Below are positions 53,683-63,674 of a stretch of DNA of 64,000 bases, in pieces (position 1 is the first letter of the stretch; the number at the start of each line of letters is the position of its first letter). Under the pieces are notes generated by a model. The model had not been told where the DNA came from, did no database searches, and worked only from the letters and a program-made list of their open reading frames with translations. The DNA lies in the NCBI GenBank assembly GCA_014607495.2, contig CP053175.1, positions 1,550,001 to 1,614,000 on the forward strand. Reading direction: 5' to 3'. Source of the DNA: Carposina sasakii. Its lineage: Eukaryota; Arthropoda; Insecta; Lepidoptera; Carposinidae. The position numbers and the translations under genes are program-made.

Positions 53683-53856
53683 GACTATTTGAAATTATTA
53701 TTAATATTAGTTGTTAAATTATGTGACTTACTGAGGCAAATAAAGGTATTTATATACCTTTATAGTTTTGTGCGTCAATTTCTATATTCCACGCTAAAAG
53801 GAAAATCCCAGAATTAAGTCCAGTTATTTATATTTTGTAATTACACCAGCCCCCCT

Positions 53857-53991
53857 AGCATGACCACGCATCGTGGATATCGTATCGTCTCTATACAAAA
53901 TTCGACATGGCGGCTATATTTATCGTATTTTGACAGACTAGTTGTCGATATATCTATCGGTTTATCATATCGTGTTTCGCAGGTCATGCTA
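53857..53991. mobile_element. possible small MITE
   Basis: TAGCATGACC and GGTCATGCTA are perfect 10-bp inverted ends of a 135-bp segment with CGATATCGT-like words inside. Weak evidence without a duplication. Confidence 0.45.
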
Positions 53992-54254
53992 CTTGGGCAG
54001 GTCCCATAAATTTAACACAAATCACTCGATATTTTGCAGCAACAAAAGTTATTAAAAAGCGAATAATCTTATCTACAGATAGAAACACACAGTAATCGCA
54101 AAATAAGTGATGTCACGGTAAAAATATCAGTTACTGTGTGTAAGTAACTAATATTTTTACTAATATCTTTAGAAACAAAATAAAGGACAAAGTAAAATTA
54201 AACAAACAGTTCAGGATTTCTCCGCGAGTAGCAACTCTATAGCCTGCCCTAAAC

Positions 54255-54425
54255 TGGTGCGGGGTTTCACTAGAATAAATCAGCTGCATCTCATTCTTCG
54301 CACGTTGTAAGAGTCGACTGCAAAACTTGGGCTTTTAATCAGGCTATATGGTAGAAACTTGTAACTGATCATTGTCCCCGCTATGCATAATGCGGCATCT
54401 CTTACCTATTTTTAAGGCTTTTGAT
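54255..54425 (+). repeat. Rep-C copy
   Basis: TGCGGGGTTTCACTAGAATA, CACGTTGTAAGAGTCGACTG, CGCTATGCATAATGCGGC. Followed at 54478-54612 by another partial copy on the minus strand (CACACGGCTGTATAACTAAG, AGGTTATCGCCTGAGAGAGC). Confidence 0.65.
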
Positions 54426-54917
54426 TGGATATAAATAAATTTATTCGACATTTATTTTGTATGGTCAATATTCTATAGAATACGCACACGGCTGTATAAC
54501 TAAGAAATGAGGTAGCTAAAACTGCATGATCACGAACAACCTCCCACAACCACTTTTAGCGTAGTGTGCTAGGTTATCGCCTGAGAGAGCGCTCCAGTTT
54601 CTTACAATACACTTCAATATATTAGTAAGAAACTGCAACTAGCCACAAACCAGAAATTAATATTCTAGATACCTACGTTATACCTAGACCTAGTCTAGTC
54701 TAGCTAGACCAAACGCTTCACAGTCAGACCACAAGTGTCCAACACAGAGAGCCCTGTTCCGGCGAGCTACCCAAACTGTAAGCCGGTTAGAAATAAACTT
54801 GGTCAACTATTATATACCCTAAAACGAAAATGCTTGCAATTTTTTTTTTTATAAATTACTAGCGACCCGCCCCGGCTTCGCACGGGTGCTATGCTGATAG
54901 AATAACTATAGATATAA

Positions 54918-55269
54918 CTAGTGGACGCCCGCGACTCCGTCCGCGTGGAAATTGAATTGTAGCTTATATGACACGTTTGTCGGTTTACCATAGCAGTGCC
55001 ATCTATTGATTACTTATTCAATCCAGTCGAAAAGTATCGACATCTGTTAGAATCTTTTGGAGTTAACAGATAATTGTGACTGTCAATTAATTATAGACAA
55101 ATAATTTGCAATAAAATAAAATTGCGACTATAATTAAAGATCTAAGCTATCCTATCTCTCAAGTTGGACCAGACTGCTCACGGTGTGCCAATTTAATTTA
55201 AAATCGGTTAAGTAGTTTAGGAGTCCATCGCGGACAAACATCGTGACAGGAGATTTATATATATTAAGA
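54918..55269 (-). mobile_element. non-autonomous Helitron, 352 bp (Hel-a copy 2)
   Basis: Same length and almost the same sequence as 4976-5327. CTAG at 54918-54921 (preceded by A, so T on its own strand) and 5' TCTTAATATATATAAATC ending at 55269. Inserted between A and T of an older Helitron. Confidence 0.92.
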
Positions 55270-55360
55270 TATATAGATAAATAATATAAACCTTCCTGTT
55301 GAATCACTCTATCTATTTAAATCGCATCAAAATCCACTGCGTAGTTTAAAAGATCTAATG

Positions 55361-55562
55361 CTTTGATCACACGTACCGAGTAAACGGGCGAGACGTTCGT
55401 CTGAACACTTTGGCGAGTGCTCGGCCGGCCAGAGTGGCAAGACAGTAACTCGGACCCTGTTCTATTTACTAGGCCGAGTGAGCTACTCGCCCACGTCACT
55501 GTCTCGGTCGAGAATCATTTTACTGTCTCGCCCGTTTACTCGGTACGTGTGATCAAAGCATT
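55361..55562. mobile_element. MITE with about 36-bp perfect inverted ends
   Basis: Starts TGCTTTGATCACACGTACCG (continuing AGTAAACGGGCGAGAC) and ends with the exact complement at 55524-55562. About 200 bp, GC-rich interior with CTCGGCC and GCCGAG words. Inserted in the Hel-c Helitron. The 71-codon frames on both strands inside are by-products of the inverted ends. Confidence 0.85.
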
Positions 55563-55628
55563 GGCATACAAAGGGACAGACAGCGGGAAGCAACGTTGTT
55601 TTATTTATATACTATATCATGATAATGT

Positions 55629-55780
55629 CTAGTGGACGTGGAAAATATTTTCCAAAGATAAAATAGGCTACTTAGCCGGTAGGCTATAGCCTACCTGTGT
55701 ATCAAATTACATTTTAATCGGTTCAGTAGTTTTGGCGTGAAACCCAGTCAGACAGACAGAGTTACAATATTAGTAGGACT
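55629..55780 (-). mobile_element. Lep1-type Helitron copy
   Basis: CTAGTGGACGTGGAAAATAT, AAAATAGGCTACTTAGCC, AATCGGTTCAGTAGTTTTGG, CAGACAGACAGAGTTACAAT, ATTAGTAGGA. The terminal hairpin is deleted. Confidence 0.6.
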
Positions 55781-56274
55781 GACTAATTATGTTATGTACT
55801 AACAAGCCAATTTGTATTCTCACATTCCCAATATTTTCCGCCATTTTCCTGTAATCTGACAGGAATGAGCCAAGGAAAATAACAAATATTGTATAAATAA
55901 AATGTGTGATTAAGGAAAACAAATATAATGTTAAAACGGAACAAAAGACGCGTCAAAATGGCTGCCATGCCAGATGATAAATTAATTGTGTCGGATAGAT
56001 AATAGTTTTAATCACAAGATTTCTTATCAAGAAAACTTCTTTACCTACTGGAAGTAGAAATAAAAGATACTAAAAAAGGATTTGCATGCCACATTTATTG
56101 TGGAAACATTACTCTAATCTAATGATGTAATAATAAAGTTATTATTTGGATGACATCTACGCCATCATGCGCAAAAAAGCCTATCGGTGGTGCGCAGATT
56201 GCGGGGGAGCTCCAACGAGATCCTGAGATTGATAGCAGACAGGATGGACGCAGCTGTTCGCAGCCTGCTATATA
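55781..56274. other. unassigned sequence
   Basis: An 84-codon frame begins at 56150 and runs into the MITE; another register of the same stretch reads EILRLIADRMDAAVRSL, which may be a LINE ORF1 scrap. Not enough for a call. Confidence 0.35.
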
Positions 56275-56560
56275 TAGGGTGATTTTTGGTCGTCAACGTT
56301 CCCGAAAACTACGGAATCTCCTCGTCATTACGATCATTTTTCTCCATGGAAGCATACCTGGGAAGTGTCTGGTTTCCAAAATATTTGGGTCCAAAGTTGA
56401 GTAAATAGACTGCGTTTTTCTGCATAAATGAATGCACATTGACGCTTGTAGCAAGATTTTTTCACGAGAAATTATTAATATCTGTCTATGAAAAATCTAG
56501 CATAAACACTGGACACTATAAATTTCGCCCGATCAAGTAATAAAAAAAATTCCAAAAAAT
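56275..56560 (-). mobile_element. MITE family M1 copy, truncated
   Basis: Begins AGGGTGATTTTTGGTCG, the inverted right end of M1, and follows the family to CGATCAAGTAATAAAAAAAA. The other end is missing. Confidence 0.7.
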
Positions 56561-57095
56561 TTTACATTAAAAATTTAATCATTGTGTGACTTTCTATTCT
56601 ATTGTTACTTAGTTTTGAACTTTAAGCACTATTTATTACCTACTGTAAATAAGTATATGATATAATTTTCTAGTCACTAGGTAAGCATTTTCATTTCGAG
56701 ATTATAATATATTAGATACCTTATTGTTGGCGATACTATTGCGAGTAATAATTTCAATTTAACTAGTAAGACATTGGACATAGATCTGTTTGATACAAGT
56801 GCTGTGGCGGTTAGACGGACCATAGCTGGATCCTTTTTCAAATAGTCTTGTATTTTAATTGACCTAAATTATGTGTGATGTACCTAGCCGCGAGTGAATA
56901 AGTACATAAAAAAACTATTTTGCTAAATTAGTAAGTCAAGTCAATTTGTAATTGTGTTGTGTAATATTTTTGTGTCGCATACTTGCGGAGACCTTAATTT
57001 AGCTGTATGTCACTATATTGTTGTTATTACTGCCTTAATGTAGCTGTTGGTCTTCCTAATACCAAATAAATAAAAATAAATAAATACTCACAGAG
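56561..57095 (+). repeat. probable LINE 3' UTR
   Basis: No coding sequence, but it ends GTCTTCCTAATACCAAATAA, (ATAAATAA)n near 57065-57090, a tail typical of lepidopteran LINEs. Family not determined. Confidence 0.4.
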
Positions 57096-57340
57096 TTAAG
57101 CTTATCAACTTATCAATAATACACTTTATATATTTTTCGTAGCTGTAGGAAAACCCCAAAACAATTTCCCGGATATTTCCGGATGTTTAAGCCGGGCATT
57201 ATGAGTCAAACATCCATCTGTCAGGTGCGAAAATCATGACCCCACCCTCTGCACAGTCGGCTAACCCCATTAAGCCGCTTCACGCTAGCGTTGTGGTAAA
57301 ATTAATGTACATCGTTTTCTAGTAACTTCTCTTTGATACA

Positions 57341-58036
57341 AGCGACTCCGTCCGCGTGGACTACAGAAAAAAATGAAATGTCGAAATTATCCAGGATAAA
57401 CACATTTTCCCGGGATAAAAAGTAGCCTATATGTTAAGTGGGACCTGTCACAATATATAACTGAAAACTTCATCGAAATCGGTTCAGTCGTTTCTGAGAT
57501 TAACGTGCACAAACGCACAGACAAACCGACAAACCGACAAACCAACAAACAGACAAAAATTCCAAAAATCATTGTTTTAGGTACTATTGCGTTGATTAAG
57601 GTATCCTATAATATTTTTTCTCATATACGGCATCATATACATATAAAGACAGCGATCCGTTACATTTTTATTATGATGATCTCCGACCGTATTTCGGCCA
57701 AGGCGACCAATCTCTACGGAGATTAGTCAGGTACGCAGGAGATATTATAGTGCACAAGTGTGTGCGCAAACACAGATACACTCTCTATTCCGTTACTCTC
57801 GTAGTCCGATGGGACGGAAAGCCGACACGACCGGAGAGAGATCAGGCGCAGGACCAACTTTTTAACGTGCTTTCCGAGGCACGAGCTAAGTGACAATTTT
57901 TGCAACATTAAAATCTGAACATGAAATAAATTCATTGGTACAGGCCCGTGACTGGGATCGAACTTACGCCTCCCGCTTGGAAGGTGCACGTCTTAACCCC
58001 TGGGCTATCACCGCTATTAATTTTTATTATATGTAT
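57341..58036 (-). mobile_element. Hel-b Helitron split by tSINE-2
   Basis: Hairpin part GCGACTCCGTCCGCGTGG, GACTACAGAAAAAAATG, the full body, then CGATCCGTTACATTTTTATT at the SINE insertion, resuming ATTTTTATTATATGTATTAC. The CTAG end is lost. Confidence 0.85.
57675..58019 (-). mobile_element. tRNA-derived SINE (tSINE-2) with 11-bp duplication
   Basis: 345 bp flanked by ATTTTTATTAT (57664-57674 and 58020-58030). On its own strand the head is GCGGTGATAGCCCAGGGGTT (A-box TAGCCCAGGGG) and AGTTCGATCCC (B-box). The body passes CTCGTGCCTCGGAAAGCACG and GTCCCATCGGACTACGAGAG to GAGATTGGTCGCCTTGGCC and ends (GATCATC). A body copy without the head lies at 63336-63477. Confidence 0.88.
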
Positions 58037-58743
58037 TACATTGTACACAGAAAACACAAAGATAACACAATGACGAAAGTACTGTATAAATGCAAGCTTA
58101 TCTCTAACAGAGATTTCTTTCAGCCATCTATTAATCTATTAATATAAAATAACTAACTGGGTATGTATTCGTAAAATATTTAATTGTATCAGGCGTCACT
58201 ATTCGGAAGTTCAAATTTCCATCGAGGGTTCGCCTACCACCGTAGGTATTCGTAGTCGATATTTGTTCAACTAACTTATACTTTAACGAATCGTATGTAT
58301 TTTTCGACAAACATAAATACTTTTTATACTCTTACTTTTTACAGACATAAGTTACACGATATTAGTGACTTTTTCGAATAGTTCCCCCGGCTTGGCTCGC
58401 CGCACTGTAAAGCGAAGACGTTCTACTTTCCTTATACTAGGAAATACCAAAAACCGATGTAATCTTAAGCGGGCACTTCCGTTTTTTTCTGCTGTTGTGC
58501 TTTTTTATTAATTGACCAATTTAAGGGGCTGTTGAGTGTCGCCGGTCTTGTAGATGCAGATAAGATATCGCTTACGAAATCACTTTCATGTTCTACGTGT
58601 CGGATACTAGAAAATGTTTTTTTAATTAAGTGCCAGGCTGGCAAAATACCAGCAGGTATTTTTGGCTGATTTCAGACATAGATTAGCCTTTATTAAGAAT
58701 TGTTGTTTCCCAGAATTGACCATATCCAGAGTTAATATTTTTA
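58037..58743. other. unassigned sequence with a Rep-E scrap
   Basis: A Rep-E remnant at about 58185-58245 (GGCGTCACTATTCGGAAGTT). Otherwise nothing. Confidence 0.4.
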
Positions 58744-58855
58744 GAAAATTATTAATAAAGAAATGGAAAAAATTCCTCACCCGGGTGGGAATCGAACCCA
58801 CGACCTCTGCATTCCGTGCCAGCGCTCTTACCACTGAGCCACCGGGTCAATTACT
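58744..58855 (-). mobile_element. tRNA-derived SINE (tSINE-3)
   Basis: On the minus strand: GACCCGGTGGCTCAGTGG (A-box), GTAAGAGCGCTGGCACGG, GTGGGTTCGATTCCCAC (perfect T arm with B-box). Acceptor (ACCCGG/CCGGGT), D (GCTC/GAGC) and T stems pair, so it is very tRNA-like, but the anticodon stem (CTGGC/GCAGA) does not pair and the base before the presumed anticodon GGA is C not T. Therefore a SINE head or tRNA pseudogene, with the tail GAGGAATTTTTTCCATTTC. A tail fragment is at window position 1. Confidence 0.75.
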
Positions 58856-59934
58856 CGGATGACGAATTTTACCATCTCTTTTTGAAATTACATTATTGGA
58901 AACGTTATTTTTTTCATCCCGATAGCTATACACTAGCCAAATCTCGGCAAACAAAGCTGAATCCCTCAGCACAATGTTTTAATGATGAAACGATCAACCA
59001 TATCCTAACGGATTATATTATGGAGAAGTGTTTTTATCTTAGTCAAGATATTATATATTATAAATATTTTTAGGACAATGGGCATTTCTGCTGTTTTAGA
59101 AGGGTATTTCAACATTTAAATTGATTCAAGCAGATTGTACGTATGCATCCAGTTATAGCCTATTTGTCGGTTCTCAAACGTTACTCACTTCTGACCCATT
59201 TAGTTGTACATAGGTACACTAGTAAATCACGAAGAAGACAAAGAGGAGGGGTTTTAATAAGGTTATTATATACTTTCCAATGGTGTCTAAGTAATTAATA
59301 CTTAAAGTAAAGAGAAGATAAGCCTTCGACAGTTGATGTATTAAGGTTCTACTATTCTGCAATTTTAGGTGGGTTATCGAGTTGACATCAGCAATTTTGT
59401 GGGCAGTCAGATCTTTGTCCTGTCACGGACCAAACAGTTTGACAGCCACTGACAGAGACTGTCGCAGGATATCTATATATATAGGTAGGTACATACAAAA
59501 TACCGCTTAGGGGATGGCACGACTGATCGATTTAGTGTAAAATTGCTGTCACTCACACCCTGTATCTACCCTATTTCTATAGCCTTGTTTCGGTGTTGTT
59601 GCAGTACGTGTATGTGTAATTTTCAATTAAATATATGAACATTATATTCAGGATTGAATAGGCACTCTCCACTCCTAAATTCCTCCATGAACTATATGGT
59701 GAACCTCAGAGTAAATAGGCCTATAGCGCGCGTCCCACATCTGCATGCACGGCCCCGGGCTACGCTTTCGCTCAATCTGGGCATCTTTGACGCGCTGGCA
59801 AATAGAGAGTGCGGGGCGCCAGTGACAGCGAGAACGTTAGTACTAGCGATTTGCGAACACTGAGTAAATGGCACAAGTTTTGGAAATAAAACTTGTTTCG
59901 TGAATTTAGTTTTTAATCTAAAATTATTATTATA
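58856..59934. other. unassigned sequence with a GC-rich island
   Basis: Mostly unrecognised AT-rich DNA. 59720-59870 is GC-rich (GCATGCACGGCCCCGGGC, GAGAGTGCGGGGCGCC) and followed by AATAAA at about 59887; the two opposite 60-69-codon frames over it have no known family. It may be part of an LTR or an old exon. Confidence 0.35.
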
Positions 59935-60031
59935 CTAGTGGACGCCCGCTTCTTTGTTCGCGTGGACTGCAGAAAAAACAAAATGTCCAAATTATCGGGG
60001 ATAAAAATATTTTCCCAGGATAAAAAGTAGT
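59935..60031 (-). mobile_element. Hel-b Helitron fragment with a 19-bp tandem repeat
   Basis: CTAG at 59935-59938, GCCCGCTTCTTTGTTCGCG hairpin (diverged), CAGGATAAAAAGTAG. Immediately after, AGATTTTAAGTACGATTAT is repeated 2.7 times (60032-60083). Confidence 0.75.
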
Positions 60032-60164
60032 AGATTTTAAGTACGATTATAGATTTTAAGTACGATTATAGATTTTAAGTATGCGTTCAATATAACAACG
60101 GTAAATATTTATAGGTAATTAAGCTTTGTCCTCACTTGTAAAATTATTATTTTGTCTTCTTTTA

Positions 60165-60280
60165 CTTTTCTTGTGCGCCCATGTATTTGCGCTACAATTT
60201 AGATCGTGTTTTTATAATTTGTATAGTTGCATGGAATTGTAATGTGTAGTGTGTGAGAAATAAATAAATAAAATAAAACA
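60165..60280 (+). repeat. probable LINE 3' tail
   Basis: TTGTGCGCCCATGTATTTGC, GTTGCATGGAATTGTAATGT, GTGTGAGAAATAAATAAATA. Ends in (AAATA)n like other LINE tails. Confidence 0.4.
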
Positions 60281-60345
60281 AAGTAGATGTGTTAATTTTG
60301 TAGGTACATTTGTACTTTGCGCATCAAACGAATACATTGCTTGCA

Positions 60346-60499
60346 ATAAAATGACAGTATTTTTTCATATTTTTTGTCCTTTCCCAGGGTTGGTTCTATA
60401 AAAGAAAACGATCGTAACCTCTTTGTAAGGTTACGATCGTTTTCTTTTCTAGAACCAATGAAAGGACAAAAAAAATATGAAAAAATACTGTCATTTTAT
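60346..60499. repeat. 154-bp near-perfect palindrome
   Basis: Left arm (ATAAAATGACAGTATTTTTT, then GTTGGTTCTA, GAAAACGATCGTAACCT) and right arm are inverted copies with a 6-7 nt centre near 60424. Only a short stretch (CCCAGGG) on the left is unpaired. Probably a foldback transposon. Confidence 0.88.
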
Positions 60500-60599
60500 A
60501 TACATACGAGGTATTAAAAAAACTTTGTTGTCTTTTTACACCGTCATCAGTAGTTTCAAATTACAAATTGTGCCGACCCCTATAGATAAATGGGAAAAG

Positions 60600-61140
60600 G
60601 GCAGACAGACGAAATATAAAACTGACACTAGTTCAGTAGCTTGCACTAGTTCACTAGCAGCGTGCTTGAATACTGCTCCCATGTCTGGAACCCGCAGTAC
60701 AATTGCTATGTTGACAGAATCGAAAGGATTCAGCCTAAGTTCTTCAGTATAAGGCTTCATACACGTGATGAGGATTAAGCTGGACGGTGTAGGCGCTTTC
60801 ATCTGCTGCCTCTTGCCTTGCGTAGAAATATTTCTGATGTAACCTACCTTATCAAAATTATAAACGGTGATATTGACTGTTCAGAGCTGCTGAGTAAGAT
60901 TTCCTTTCGTGCTCCTGCATTCTATTCCAGATATACACCTATTCTGGCAATTCCAACCGCCAAAATGAAATACCATCAAAATTCTTACTTTTTGCGAGCG
61001 CCTAATGCAATAAATAGGCTTGTTAAGGAACATAATTATGACCTATTCAATGATGGCCATAGGATTCTGGGCAACAAACTCAGCGCCGAGTTTTTCGGTT
61101 CTCAGGCTCCGACTCGGACACCATAATGTAACCTAATCTG
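60600..61140 (+). pseudogene. Jockey-clade LINE C-terminal fragment and 3' UTR
   Basis: Decayed RT C-terminus. A frame near 60655 reads SVLEYCSHVWNPQYN, DRIERIQPKFF; after small frameshifts the frame 60818-61126 reads RRNISDVTYLIKIINGDID, CSELLSKISFRAPAF and YFLRAPNAINRL, the typical end of Jockey-like LINEs. The downstream sequence to a run of A at 61336-61348 fits the 3' UTR and poly(A) end. 5'-truncated, not functional. Confidence 0.8.
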
Positions 61141-61348
61141 ATATTATAGCATAGTTTAACATAAGCAATTAGTCCATGGTTTAATTTAATTGTTTAATAG
61201 GTAAGCCTATTGCCTTTGCTTTTTGCTCTTGTATACGTAAGTTTATTCTGTAATATAATGTAATTATAGGTGAAAACATGTAAATTAGCCCTGTTCTACC
61301 TAACTGTACACTTAAGTGATTAGGCTGTATGTTTAAAAAAAAAAAAGT

Positions 61349-61746
61349 ACGTTTAAGTTAAGGGTAAGGCGAAATGTACCTAATGCACTTGGGGTAGGTA
61401 TAGCGTGGTCCATTGAACTATATTCTTGAGAATAAAAATAAAAACACTAGTTCATTAAGGAATTAGTACTAAGTAAGAGGGTAAGGTGTGATGCAATGCA
61501 TTAAGGTATTAGCTTAGTTTGTTTACCTCTCATGTAATGCCTTATTCGCCTCTTAGAGGAGACATACCCGCGAACACTGAGGCCACACACCAACTGCCCG
61601 CGGCTCCAGTCGGCTTAGCTTCGCGACTGTAGCCTCGGCTTTCATCCTTAACGCTTTGTGCGACGTTTACCGCTAAATTACATATTTAGTAGAGATATGT
61701 TGCACTTTTGGTAACCGTCAGCAACATAAAGTGAGTAAATAAGTGA
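61349..61746. other. unassigned intergenic sequence
   Basis: Nothing recognised. A GC-richer patch near 61560-61660 has no family. Confidence 0.4.
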
Positions 61747-61760
61747 TAGATAAAATAAAC

Positions 61761-62027
61761 TTTGGCCGCGTGGTGCCGGCAGAGTAGAATTCGTACCACC
61801 CCATGTCTGCCCGTGGGTATCGTACGAGGCGATTAAGGGTATTCGGGAGGTGGGCAGCAGCGCCTCCCGTGTTGACAACAGAGTCCAAAATACAAACTGC
61901 GGTCACCACAACCGCCTGCACAGCGTGGTGACTATGGGCAAATACCCCCCATGGCAGTCTTGTGGCGTGCCCTGGGGGAGGCCTACGTCCAGCAGTGGAC
62001 TGCAATAGGCTGATGATGATGATGATG
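61761..62027 (+). mobile_element. R-SINE copy with 13-bp duplication
   Basis: Full length; AGATAAAATAAAC stands at 61748-61760 and 62028-62040. This fixes the ends of the family: TTTGGCCGCGTGG at the left and (TGA)n at the right, and shows LINE-type target-primed insertion. The target is next to a tSINE-1 tail. Confidence 0.9.
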
Positions 62028-62040
62028 AGATAAAATAAAC

Positions 62041-62122
62041 ATTCACAACACATTATTATTATATTAACACATTAACCTAGTTCCACACTAAGATCCCTAA
62101 GGACTTGTGCCGTGGGTACTCT
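62041..62122 (-). repeat. tSINE-1 3' fragment
   Basis: ATTCACAACACATT, TTAACCTAGTTCCACACTAA, GATCCCTAAGGACTTGTG, CGTGGGTACT: the tail half of tSINE-1 on the minus strand. Confidence 0.7.
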
Positions 62123-62699
62123 CTGCTGCCTGTCCTGTTCCCATTCTGCTTAAAGTCGGAGTAATAGGTATTTTTCTTCTATTTATCCCTATTATCCGTC
62201 ATCTCACACAGTGCACCCAACACTTCTTAGGTCTTCTATATAACCATCCACATTTATGCCCAGCGCACTCTGTAAAATGCCTTTTATACCTGCTCGCACC
62301 AAGACAAACGGTTACTTCGTAACTTGTCAACTTCCTATTATGTACTCATTCCTTACCTTATCCAGAATCGCATGCAACTCCTGTGATCTGTCGCCATTTT
62401 AATCCATCCCGAACCAATCCATACATAGACATTCAATACATTGTTTTGTCAACGTACGTTTTTTAAACAGTGCTTACTAACTTTACACGCAGTCTGGTAA
62501 TCACACCGTAAATACTTTATAATTAACCCTTAATTAGATATCGGTATCCGCACAGAGAAGGCTTTCACGGTAATCGAATCCGACCGGGCAATTTAACCCC
62601 TTTTAATAGAATGGAGCACTGAATCAATTATAGACCTAGGTAGTCACCATTACCTTATCCAATACCTATGTTCCTAGGGTAGGTAGATATACATAAAAT
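62123..62699. other. unassigned intergenic sequence
   Basis: Nothing recognised. Confidence 0.4.
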
Positions 62700-62704
62700 A
62701 CCTA

Positions 62705-62850
62705 TATGTAGACACACGGCTGTCTTTCCAAAATAGGGTAGGCATAACTACATGATCATAAAGGATATCCCACAGCCACGTTTAGCGTAACGGAGAGTAA
62801 ATGATCAGTGATAAGTGGCTAGCTTATCGTCCGAGAGAACGCCCGCCTAA
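62705..62850 (-). repeat. Rep-C copy
   Basis: Minus strand: ACACGGCTGTCTTTCCAAAA, GATCATAAAGGATATCCC, GTGATAAGTGGCTAGCTTAT. 62851-63335 holds nothing recognised. Confidence 0.65.
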
Positions 62851-63335
62851 CTAACTATTACCTTAATTATTATTCCTAAATATATGGGCATAGCACAATA
62901 TAACACCAAAAATTCCAGCCATTTTACCTAAATTTTGGACAGAAATGTGCAATTTTTTAAGTCAAACATAATAACTATCAAGACTAACGTAGCTTGATTC
63001 GTACTGCGCTTAACGGTAACTATCGCATCTCCACTCAGTTTTCCTCGCCTACCAGTTGCAAGTAACAATAAAATTAACAAAATCAGCTGTCACAATCCAA
63101 TAAAACCGGTTTCGAAAACCCCAAAACAGCCATCATTCAAAGCCGCGCAGAAATTGATGAAACTCTCCTAATTGAAATATTAAACTAATTGGCTAGCAAC
63201 AGCGGGACAGCGCATAAATCACTCAACGGAATCGCTTGTCGACTCCTTTTTGTGACTAAAAACAATAGTAGCCCGTCTTTTACTTGTGCTCATACATCAA
63301 ATGCATCTTTTTCTGTGCACATCGTATAATAAGGA

Positions 63336-63477
63336 ATCCGACTGTATTTCGGTCAAGTCGACCAATCTCTGCGGAGATTAGCCAGGTACGCAGGAGATAT
63401 TATAGTGCACAAGTGTGTGCGCAAACACAGATGCACTCTCTATTCCGTCACTCTCCTAGTCCGATGGGACGGAAAGC
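63336..63477 (-). repeat. tSINE-2 body copy without tRNA head
   Basis: Matches 57690-57833 closely (CAGGTACGCAGGAGATATTA, GTGCACAAGTGTGTGCGCAA) and then jumps into a Rep-C scrap (CACATCGTAATGACTATGGA). Confidence 0.75.
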
Positions 63478-63674
63478 ACATCGTAATGACTATGGAACTC
63501 AGGGACGTTTTCGAGGCGCTATACATCAAATATATGTAATATATATTATATATATACCAAACTGTAAACATGATGTCTATTACACAGTGTGAATGTAATG
63601 TGATATTACATTACCTGCCTTATACATCCCATAGTGAAAAGGCGACAATAGACATAATAACGATATGTAAAAAA

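Larger units (their letters stand above)
54857..55615 (-). mobile_element. Helitron (Hel-c family) with two nested insertions
   Basis: The 3' end is CTAGCGACCCGCCCCGGCTT at 54859 with the GCACGGGTGC hairpin half. The body stops at about 54917, resumes at 55270 (ATATAGATAAATAATATAAA, CCTTCCTGTTGAATCACTC), stops again near 55360 (GTTTAAAAGATCTAA), and resumes at 55564 (GGCATACAAAGGGACAGACA, GCGGGAAGCAACGTTGTTTT). Confidence 0.85.

Noticed and set aside
55317..55632. Small genes on both strands
   Set aside because: They sit on the inverted ends of a MITE and on Helitron sequence; the similar peptides on both strands follow from the inverted repeat.
58781..58848. Functional tRNA gene on the minus strand
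   Set aside because: Acceptor, D and T stems pair, but the anticodon stem does not and the base before the presumed anticodon is not T. The sequence continues into a tail repeated at window start, so it is a SINE head.
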